Assembly: GCA_964616395.1 (NCBI GenBank)
Contig: CAZTUT010000010.1
Span: 1-38,834, forward strand
Origin: JALHMQ01 sp964616395
GTDB taxonomy: Bacteria; Pseudomonadota; Gammaproteobacteria; Burkholderiales; Burkholderiaceae_F
Length of the DNA: 38,834 bases
Direction: 5' to 3'
The translations under genes were made by a program, and so were the position numbers. Of this stretch, positions 33,087 to 38,834 are shown in pieces. Below the pieces are notes generated by a model. It was not told the DNA's origin. It did not search any database and saw nothing but the letters and a program-made list of their open reading frames with translations. The stretch's first letter is position 1. Each line of letters begins with the position of its first letter.

Positions 33087-34100
33087 TCAGTCGGGCTTGA
33101 TGCGGGCGCGCTCGATCACCGGCTTCCAGCGCTTCTGCTCGGCGGCGATGAAGGCGGCGAACTCGGCGGCAGCCCCGCCGACCGGCTCGGCCGTGTCGTC
33201 GGCCAGCCGCTTGCGCATGCTCTCGGCGCGCACCGCCTTCTGTGTTTCCTCGGCCAGCTTGGTCAGCACCGGCGCCGGTGTACGGGCTGGCGCGAGCAGG
33301 CCGTACCACTGCGTCATCTCGAATCCGGCGAAGCCCTGCTCCGCGACGGTAGGCACATCGGGCAGCAGCGGCAGACGGCGCGTAGTGCCGGTGGCCAGCG
33401 CGCGCAGCGTGCCGGCGCGGATGTGCCCCATGACCGCAGGCGCGCCGACCGAGGCGGCATCGAGCCGACCGGCCAGCAGATCAGTCAGCTGCGGGCCGGT
33501 GCCGCGATAGGGCACGTGCACGATGAACAGGTTGCCCGCCGCCTTCAGGTACTCCATCGCCAGATGGCCGGCGCTGCCATTGCCGGCCGAGCCATAGTTG
33601 AGCTTGCCGGGATTCCTGCGCGCGTGCTCGACCAGGTCGCGTAGCGTTCGAAATGGCGAGTTGGCAGGCACCAGATACAGGCTCGGCACCTTGGCCAGCA
33701 GCGACACCGGGGCGAAGTCCCGCACCGGGTCGTACGGCAGCCGGTCGAAGATGTACGGGTTGACCGCGAGCGTGCCGATGTGGCCGAGGATCACCGTGTG
33801 ACCATCGGGCGCGCTGGCGGCGACTTCCTGCATCGCGATATTGCCGGCCGCACCCGGCTTGTTTTCGACGAACACCTGCTGCCCGAGCGTTTTTGACAAC
33901 TCGGCCGCCAGCGAGCGCGCGACGATTTCGGAACTGCCACCGGGGGCAAACGGCACGACGAAGCGCACCGGCTTGGACGGCCATGCTGGCTGCGCGCCCG
34001 TCAGACGCGGCGCGGCGGCGAGGCCGGCGCCGGCACCCAGCGCGCGGATCAGCGCGCGGCGCGTGTCGCGCAGCAGAGGCGAGTCGGGAGGGCAGGTCAT
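33087..34100 (-). CDS. Bug/TTT-family receptor protein, second copy
   Basis: A 337-residue Bug-type periplasmic receptor. The N-terminal leader TRRALIRALGAGAGLAAA has a twin-arginine-like start rather than a plain Sec signal. The mature part begins AWPSKPVRFVVPFAPGGSSE, followed by VFVENKPGAAGNIA, LNYGSAGNGSAGHLAMEYL and VHVPYRGTGPQL. The substrate is unknown and no TctA/TctB partners are nearby. AGGAG lies upstream of the ATG at 34100. It is clearly related to the first Bug gene at 17708-18685 but well diverged. It is divergent from the FKBP gene and may share a transcript with the aminopeptidase. Confidence 0.9.
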   Translation of the reverse strand: MTCPPDSPLLRDTRRALIRALGAGAGLAAAPRLTGAQPAWPSKPVRFVVPFAPGGSSEIVARSLAAELSKTLGQQVFVENKPGAAGNIAMQEVAASAPDGHTVILGHIGTLAVNPYIFDRLPYDPVRDFAPVSLLAKVPSLYLVPANSPFRTLRDLVEHARRNPGKLNYGSAGNGSAGHLAMEYLKAAGNLFIVHVPYRGTGPQLTDLLAGRLDAASVGAPAVMGHIRAGTLRALATGTTRRLPLLPDVPTVAEQGFAGFEMTQWYGLLAPARTPAPVLTKLAEETQKAVRAESMRKRLADDTAEPVGGAAAEFAAFIAAEQKRWKPVIERARIKPD

Positions 34101-34253
34101 GTCGGGGACTCCTGTCGGGTACGCTTGCGTCGATTTTCCACCAAAGTGGTTCAACCAGAGCGGCTCATCGCAGCGGCTGACGCGCGCCGATGCCCCCCAG
34201 GGCGGTCGTTGGCGCGATATCGGCGGCGCGCATGGCGCGCAGAAAGGTCCATC

Positions 34254-34592
34254 ATGCCCACCACACCCAGCGGTCTGCAGTATGACGATCTGCTCGTCGG
34301 CGAGGGCGCCGTCGCGCAGGCCGGCCAGTTCGTATCCGTGCACTACACGGGCTGGCTGACCAACGGCCGCAAGTTCGATTCCAGCCTTGACCGCGGCGAT
34401 CCATTCTCGTTCCACCTCGGCCAGGGCCAGGTGATCGCCGGCTGGGACGAGGGTGTGCAAGGCATGCAGATCGGTGGCAAGCGCAAGCTGACCATCCCGC
34501 CCGATCTTGGCTACGGCCGCTATGGTGCCGGCGGCGTGATCCCGCCGGATGCCACGCTGGTGTTCGAGGTTGAACTGCTGGGGGTCGAGTAG
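34254..34592 (+). CDS. FKBP-type peptidyl-prolyl isomerase
   Basis: A 112-residue single-domain FKBP, which catalyses cis-trans isomerisation of prolyl bonds. It has the family stretches VSVHYTGWLTNGRKFDSS, VIAGWDEGVQGM, GGKRKLTIPPDLGYG and VIPPDATLVFEVELL. Active-site residues equivalent to Tyr, Asp, Trp and Phe of FKBP12 are present in these motifs. There is no signal peptide, so it is cytoplasmic, and no insert-in-flap or extra domain. AAAGG lies six bases before the ATG. It is the first + strand gene after the divergent Bug receptor. Confidence 0.93.
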   Translation: MPTTPSGLQYDDLLVGEGAVAQAGQFVSVHYTGWLTNGRKFDSSLDRGDPFSFHLGQGQVIAGWDEGVQGMQIGGKRKLTIPPDLGYGRYGAGGVIPPDATLVFEVELLGVE

Positions 34593-34660
34593 GTCGAGAC
34601 CACGCTGTCGGCCTCGCGCCGACGACGTTTCGCGATCCCTGTCGCCGTTGTCTGCTTCTC

Positions 34661-35056
34661 GTGAGTGCTGCCGTGTCTGAACGTCGCCGCTCTTCCGCTC
34701 GCATCACGCTGGTCCTGATCGGCTCGGCCGCCATGGCCGGCTGTTCGCCAAGTCCGACCGATATCGTGTCCGACCATTACGCCAGCCGCGAGGAGTGCGC
34801 GGCCGACTGGGGCGCGCCCGAGTACTGCGAGCGCGTCAACGTCACGGGCGCCAGCAGCTCGGGGGGGCATGTGTACTTCCGCGGCCCGACCTACTACCCC
34901 GGCTCGCGCGATCGTCTGCAGCAGCAGATCCGCGAGGGCATGGGTCAGCGCGGGCTGGCGCCCAGCGACCGTGCGGTGGCGCGCTCGACGCTGCCGGCGG
35001 CGACTTCTCGCGGCGGCTTCGGCACCTCGGCGCGCAGCTTTTCCAGCGGCGGCTGA
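34661..35056 (+). CDS. DUF1190 lipoprotein (YgiB/YjfM-like)
   Basis: A 131-residue lipoprotein with a GTG start; a second in-frame GTG at 34673 is equally possible. The signal peptide ends with a lipobox at AAMAGC. The mature part has SREECAADWGAPEYCERV, with the paired cysteines of DUF1190, a GGHVYFRGPTYYPGSRD segment, and a Ser/Gly-rich end RGGFGTSARSFSSGG typical of YgiB. In E. coli, DUF1190 genes sit next to glutathionylspermidine-synthase-like genes, and the same is true here. The stop overlaps the next start by one base (TGATG), so the two are coupled. Function unknown. Confidence 0.85.
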   Translation: MSAAVSERRRSSARITLVLIGSAAMAGCSPSPTDIVSDHYASREECAADWGAPEYCERVNVTGASSSGGHVYFRGPTYYPGSRDRLQQQIREGMGQRGLAPSDRAVARSTLPAATSRGGFGTSARSFSSGG

Positions 35057-36237
35057 TGCAACGGCAACTGCTCACGCCGCGGCCGGGCTGGCAGGCGCAG
35101 ATGGAGGCGCTGGGCTTCGGCTATCACTCGATCGACGGCACCTACTGGGACGAGTCGCGCTGTTACCGCTTCAGCGCCGCGCAGATCGACACGCTCGACG
35201 ACGCGGTTGCCGAGTTGCATCGCTGTGCGCTGGCGGCGGCCGAACATGTGGTGGCGCACGGCCTGATGGACGCATTCGCGATCCCCAAGGCATGGCAGCC
35301 GCTGGTCCGCGCCAGCCTGCGCGAGGCGCAAGCCGGCAGCACCGCCGCGTTTTCGCTGTTCGGTCGCATGGACCTCGTGTACGACGGCCGCGAACCACCC
35401 CGGCTTCTTGAATACAACGCCGACACACCGACGGCCTGCCTGGAGGCCAGCGTTGCGCAGTGGGACTGGCTGCAGGCGATGCGCCCGGCGCTCGGTGCGC
35501 AGATCGACCAGTTCAACGCGATCCACGAAAAACTGATCTCTGCCTGGCAGCGCCTGCGTGCGCACTGCGGGGAAGGCGCGGCGCGACTGCACTTCGCGGC
35601 GGTGGCCGACAGCGAAGAGGACTGGGGCAACGTCGAGTACCTGCGCGACACCGCGATCCAGGCCGGCTTCTCCACGATCGCGCTGCCGGTCGAGCGCATC
35701 GGCGTGCAGCCGACCGCCCAGGGGCTGCGTTTCGTCGACGAGTTCAACGTGCCGATCGAGCGGCTGTTCAAGCTGTATCCGTGGGAATGGCTGGTGCGCG
35801 ACGACTTTGCCGAAGCGCTGGCGCAGGTGCTGGCCGATCGCACGCTGCAGGTGATCGAGCCGCCATGGAAGATGCTGCTGGCCAACAAGGCGATCCTGCC
35901 GGTGCTGTGGGAACTGTTCCCGGACCACCCGAACCTGCTGCCCGCGTATTTCACGCCCGAGCCGCTGGGCAACCGCTACGCGCGCAAGCCCAAGCTGGCG
36001 CGCGAAGGCGCGAACGTGACGCTGGTCGATGGCCCGTTCAGTGAGTCGAGCGACGGCGACTACGGCGCCGAGGGCTTTGTCTACCAGGCGCTGGCGCCGC
36101 TGCCGCGCTTTGGCACCGACCACGTGGTGGTGGGTGCCTGGGTCATCGATGGTGAGCCGGCCGGCATCGGCCTGCGCGAGGACGCCACACCGATCACCCG
36201 CAATACCAGCCGTTTCGTTCCGCACTATTTCGTCTGA
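35056..36237 (+). CDS. Glutathionylspermidine synthase-like ATP-grasp protein (YgiC/YjfC-like)
   Basis: A 393-residue protein of the glutathionylspermidine synthase family, equal in length to E. coli YgiC/YjfC (about 385) and lacking the amidase half of the true bifunctional enzyme. Features include YHSIDGTYWDESRCYRF at the start, GRMDLVYDGREPPRLLEYNADTPT (read in parts) with the substrate or metal residues, WEWLVRDDF, PPWKMLLANKAILPVLWELF and the C-terminal VVVGAWVIDGEPAGIGLRED. The ATP-grasp residues look complete, so it should be an active peptide-bond ligase, but its true substrates are not known. It is coupled to the DUF1190 lipoprotein gene and followed by DUF350. Confidence 0.9.
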   Translation: MQRQLLTPRPGWQAQMEALGFGYHSIDGTYWDESRCYRFSAAQIDTLDDAVAELHRCALAAAEHVVAHGLMDAFAIPKAWQPLVRASLREAQAGSTAAFSLFGRMDLVYDGREPPRLLEYNADTPTACLEASVAQWDWLQAMRPALGAQIDQFNAIHEKLISAWQRLRAHCGEGAARLHFAAVADSEEDWGNVEYLRDTAIQAGFSTIALPVERIGVQPTAQGLRFVDEFNVPIERLFKLYPWEWLVRDDFAEALAQVLADRTLQVIEPPWKMLLANKAILPVLWELFPDHPNLLPAYFTPEPLGNRYARKPKLAREGANVTLVDGPFSESSDGDYGAEGFVYQALAPLPRFGTDHVVVGAWVIDGEPAGIGLREDATPITRNTSRFVPHYFV

Positions 36238-36256
36238 CTCCGCCGAGGGTTCCGCC

Positions 36257-36673
36257 ATGACCACGCTTCGTGTTGCCGATTACCTGACCGGCCTGCCGGC
36301 CTTTGTCGTCTATTTCGCCATCGGCGTTGCACTGGTGCTGCTGTTCGTGGCGATCTACGTGCGCATCACACCGCATGCCGAGTTCCGGCTGATCCGCGAA
36401 GGCAACACGGCGGCGGCGGCGAGCCTGGGCGGTGCGTTGATCGGTTTCGCGCTGCCGCTGTCGTCGGTGATCGAGAACAGCGTGTCGCTGCTCGACATGG
36501 TGCTGTGGTCGGGCATCGCGCTGGTGGTGCAGCTGGCTGGCTTCGCGCTGGCGCGGCTCGCGGTGCGCGACATCAGCCGACAGATTGAGGAAGGCAAGCT
36601 CGCGGCCGGCCTGTTCCTGGGTGCGGTGGCGATTGCCATCGGCCTGCTGAATGCCGCCTCGATCACGTACTGA
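36257..36673 (+). CDS. DUF350 membrane protein (YjfL-like)
   Basis: A 138-residue inner-membrane protein with four hydrophobic segments. The DUF350 hallmarks are ITPHAEFRLIREGNTAAAASLGGALIGFALPL (read in parts) after the first helix and a polar stretch RDISRQIEEGKLAAGLFLGAVAIAIG before the last. GAGGG seven bases upstream supports the start. DUF350, DUF1190 and a glutathionylspermidine-synthase-like protein also cluster in E. coli (yjfL-yjfM-yjfC), so these three probably act together at the membrane, perhaps modifying a peptide or polyamine. That role is inference. Confidence 0.9.
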   Translation: MTTLRVADYLTGLPAFVVYFAIGVALVLLFVAIYVRITPHAEFRLIREGNTAAAASLGGALIGFALPLSSVIENSVSLLDMVLWSGIALVVQLAGFALARLAVRDISRQIEEGKLAAGLFLGAVAIAIGLLNAASITY

Positions 36674-36689
36674 GTCACCGGCTGACAGC

Positions 36690-36974
36690 ATGGCTGCCTT
36701 TCTCGTCGGCACGATCCGTGTCACCGATGCAGATGCCTGGCAACGGTACGTCGATCGTGTCGGGGCGACCTTCGAGCGCCATGGCGGCGCGGTACTGCTG
36801 CGTGGCGTCAAGCAATGCGAACTCAGCCAGAGCGCTCACGGCGAGCGTGTGGTCGTGGCACGGTTCGAGTCACTCGAGGCGCTGCGCGCCTGGCACGACT
36901 CGCCCGACTATCAGGCGCTGATCGCGCTGCGCGAAGCGGGTGCCGACGTGGTCCTGACGGCCTACGAAGCTTGA
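36690..36974 (+). CDS. DUF1330 family protein
   Basis: A 94-residue small protein of the dimeric alpha/beta-barrel type. It has the DUF1330 layout: VGTIRVTDADAWQRYVDRVG, a GGAVLLRGV turn, and the conserved VVVARFESLEALRAWHDSPDYQ near the C-terminus. The function of DUF1330 is unknown. It starts 16 bases after the DUF350 stop without a strong ribosome binding site and is likely the last gene of that operon. Whether it works with the three upstream genes is unclear. Confidence 0.88.
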   Translation: MAAFLVGTIRVTDADAWQRYVDRVGATFERHGGAVLLRGVKQCELSQSAHGERVVVARFESLEALRAWHDSPDYQALIALREAGADVVLTAYEA

Positions 36975-37100
36975 GCGTCAGCCGTGCCGCCGGGCTCGAT
37001 GGCGGCGGGTACGAGCGGCACCGGCGCCAGGATGTGTCGCCCGGTGTGCTGAACGCCGCGTCGACACCCTGCTGACGCGATCGGCCGATTTACTCGCGCC

Positions 37101-38552
37101 TCATGGCGCGAACGGGCTGGAAAAGCGCACATCGGTCAGCAGCGCGTTGTCGGTCAGCGTACCGAGGAACGTCAGCAGCGCCTGTCTTTCCGCGGGCGTC
37201 AGGTTGAGCCGGCGCGGCGAACCGTCAGGGTTGCGCAGCGCCGGGTCCAGGTCAGGATGCGGCTGCACGCCACTGTCGTAGTGGTTGATCACATCCAGCA
37301 GCGTGGCGAAGCGGCCATCGTGCATGTAGGGTGCGCGCACCGCGACATTGCGCAGCGAGGGCGACTTGAAGCGTGCCTGGCCGGCGCCGGCATCGATCGT
37401 CACGGCATCCAGTCCGTTGTTGCGCAGGCCCGGCGCGATCTGGCCGACCGTGCCGTGGCAGCCGGCGCACCGGCCGCGGCCCTCGAACAGCAGCCGACCC
37501 TGCTCCTCTTGCGCGGTGAAGACCGCCGCGAAGTTGGGCGTGCCGTTGACGAACGCCGAGTCGTACTTGCTGCGGTACGAGACCATCGCACGGACGAACT
37601 GCGCCAGCGAACGCGCGATGCGATCGCTGGTGATCGCGGCGTCGCCGAAGGCGGCGGCGAACAGCGCCGGGTAGTAACTGGTGGCGGCCAGCTTGGTTGT
37701 CAGTTGGGGCAGCGTCATGCCCATCTCGACGCTGTTCTGAATAGGTTCGAGTACTTGCGCTTCCAGCGTGGTGGCTCGCTCGTCCCAGAAGAAACGACCG
37801 CGGTTGTAATAGCGCGCGTTGGAGAGCCCCATCGAATGACGCGGCGTCAGTGCGCCCTGGAAGCCGCTGCTGAATCGTGCTGCGTCGGCAAAGCCGCGTG
37901 ACTGCACATGACACGAACCGCAGGCGACGGTGTCGTTTGCCGACAGTCGCTTGTCGTAGAACAGCACGCGGCCGAGCGTGGCACCGGCGTCGGTGATCGG
38001 ATTGCCGGGTGGTGTGTTGTCAGCGCCGGCGACGCTGCCCGGGCCAGCAAGCAGATGCGCGGGCAGGCTGACCGCGGCATCGCTGTAGCCAAGCAACGTG
38101 GCGGGTAGGGTGGGCGGATTGGCCGAGACGGCCGGCTGAATCGTCAGCGTGAAGCTGTTGCTGGCGCTGCCGCCGCGGCCATCATCGGCGGTGACGGTGA
38201 CCGTGGTGGTGCCTGCTGCCGCGGCGGTGCCGGCAAGGGTGGCGCCGCTGGTAGCCAGACCGGCCACCGGCGCGGACAGGCTGAGCCGGTAGGTCAGTGG
38301 ATCGCCATCGGGATCGTTAAAGGCCGCGCCGCCGCGGCTCGCGTCGTATTGAAACGCCACACCGGTGTTGGCGGTCTGATCGGGATTGGCCTGTGACAGC
38401 ACGGGCGGCCGGTTGGCTGCGGGCGGCGCCGCCGGCGCGGGGCTGCCGCCCCCGCCGCATGCTGCAGTCAGCAGCGCAAACGGTAGGGCAATGAAGAGAG
38501 CAGCATGGAGCGAGCGGGCCGGCGGTGTCATGGTGGCGGGAGAGATCGGCAT
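37101..38552 (-). CDS. Di-haem cytochrome c peroxidase/MauG-family lipoprotein with Ig-like domain
   Basis: A 483-residue exported protein. The signal peptide ends ALLTAAC, a lipobox with Cys32, so it is membrane-anchored. Residues about 48-140 form a cadherin-like/putative-Ig domain, with NRPPVLSQANPDQTAN and FNDPDGDPLTYRLSL. The rest is a MauG/CcpA-type di-haem domain with CxxCH at 211-215 and 362-366, the conserved RYYNRGRFFWDERATTLEAQ region read in parts, and EPIQNSVEM. It may reduce peroxide or oxidise a protein partner in the periplasm. A -10-like TATAAA lies at 38575-38570, only 11 bases before this ATG, so an in-frame ATG at 38531 is a real alternative start. Confidence 0.9.
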   Translation of the reverse strand: MPISPATMTPPARSLHAALFIALPFALLTAACGGGGSPAPAAPPAANRPPVLSQANPDQTANTGVAFQYDASRGGAAFNDPDGDPLTYRLSLSAPVAGLATSGATLAGTAAAAGTTTVTVTADDGRGGSASNSFTLTIQPAVSANPPTLPATLLGYSDAAVSLPAHLLAGPGSVAGADNTPPGNPITDAGATLGRVLFYDKRLSANDTVACGSCHVQSRGFADAARFSSGFQGALTPRHSMGLSNARYYNRGRFFWDERATTLEAQVLEPIQNSVEMGMTLPQLTTKLAATSYYPALFAAAFGDAAITSDRIARSLAQFVRAMVSYRSKYDSAFVNGTPNFAAVFTAQEEQGRLLFEGRGRCAGCHGTVGQIAPGLRNNGLDAVTIDAGAGQARFKSPSLRNVAVRAPYMHDGRFATLLDVINHYDSGVQPHPDLDPALRNPDGSPRRLNLTPAERQALLTFLGTLTDNALLTDVRFSSPFAP

Positions 38553-38569
38553 CGTGACCGATACTCGGG

Positions 38570-38575
38570 TTTATA
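38570..38575 (-). promoter_or_regulatory. Candidate -10 box of the di-haem lipoprotein gene
   Basis: TATAAA on the minus strand matches the -10 consensus at five of six positions and would start transcription near 38563. No convincing -35 is found 16-18 bases upstream. The leader would be about 11 bases for the first ATG or 32 for the second, which favours the second start slightly. Confidence 0.4.
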
Positions 38576-38703
38576 CGGATACGGTCAGGCTATCGCGCCC
38601 CATCGCCATCGGTCTGCCGAATTGACCTCTCGTTACAACTTTATTGCTGTCATCGCGTGCTCGCGCCGTGGGCGGGGTACAAACCGGGCCGGGTGTCTCG
38701 CCA

Positions 38704-38834
38704 TCAACTGGCGCAGCCAGCCTCCACAGCGGCGGGCGCGAGAGGCACCGGCGCCGGGATCGTGTAGCCGTACTTGGCGGCCGTGAGCTCGGCCAGGATC
38801 GACACCGCGATCTCGGGGGGTGTACGGGCGCCGT
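38704..38834 (-). CDS. XdhC/CoxI-family protein, C-terminal fragment
   Basis: The window's right edge cuts a minus-strand gene; 42 residues remain before the TGA at 38706-38704. The fragment begins GARTPPEIAVSILAELTAAK, close to the conserved C-terminal element of XdhC/CoxI proteins (GARTPEEIAxSIxAEI). These insert or sulphurate the molybdenum cofactor for xanthine-dehydrogenase-like hydroxylases. The last 20 residues are a Pro/Ala-rich tail. Everything upstream lies outside the window, so the assignment rests on this motif alone. Confidence 0.6.
   Translation of the reverse strand, partial: GARTPPEIAVSILAELTAAKYGYTIPAPVPLAPAAVEAGCAS

Overview
The window looks like a chromosomal segment of a high-GC betaproteobacterium, most likely Burkholderiales. 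Supporting signs are uniformly GC-rich codons, two Bug/TTT-type periplasmic receptors, a TetR-type PaaR beside paa genes, a LivM-LivG fusion, and many strong GGAGA-type ribosome binding sites. A run of 100 Ns marks a draft or metagenome assembly. I see no rRNA, tRNA, insertion sequence, prophage or CRISPR array. The content is core and catabolic rather than mobile.

Region 1 (1-10.3 kb, + strand) is aromatic catabolism plus uptake. It holds the end of paaA, then paaB-paaC-paaD-paaE (phenylacetyl-CoA epoxidase), a TetR regulator resembling PaaR, and a 3-oxoadipyl-CoA thiolase (pcaF/paaJ). A Liv-type ABC importer follows: binding protein, LivH, a fused LivM-LivG and LivF. Together they could import an aromatic or amino-acid substrate, open the ring as its CoA thioester, and thiolyse the product. 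The substrate is inferred from position only.

Region 2 (10.3-18.7 kb, - strand) holds three units. The first is a LuxR-type response regulator, a 7TM-type sensor kinase and a DUF72 protein. The second is a compact chain joined by three ATGA overlaps: EamA exporter, MFS transporter, ChaC-type gamma-glutamylcyclotransferase and PdxH. The third is a Bug-type receptor with a terminator.

Region 3 (18.8-23.5 kb) looks like a low-oxygen or redox cluster. It has a tandem universal stress protein, a Crp/Fnr regulator with an FNR-like recognition helix, and a divergent TcdA-like enzyme. These are followed by a single-domain UspA behind a near-consensus FNR box, two translationally coupled bacteriohemerythrins, and a small conserved Gly-rich protein.

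Region 4 (23.5-31 kb) has a YpfJ-type zinc metallopeptidase and a large metzincin-like lipoprotein interrupted by an assembly gap that appears to be an artefact. It also has a frameshifted cupin, a small secreted protein, a YjdJ-type acetyltransferase and RhlE. Between the last + strand gene and the acetyltransferase lies a candidate minus-strand small RNA. Its repeated anti-Shine-Dalgarno motif is complementary to the livK ribosome binding site in this same window.

Region 5 (31-38.8 kb) has aminopeptidase P and a second Bug receptor on the - strand. On the + strand are an FKBP isomerase and a DUF1190 / glutathionylspermidine-synthase-like / DUF350 / DUF1330 group. Back on the - strand are a MauG/CcpA-like di-haem lipoprotein and the C-terminal end of an XdhC-family protein cut by the window edge.
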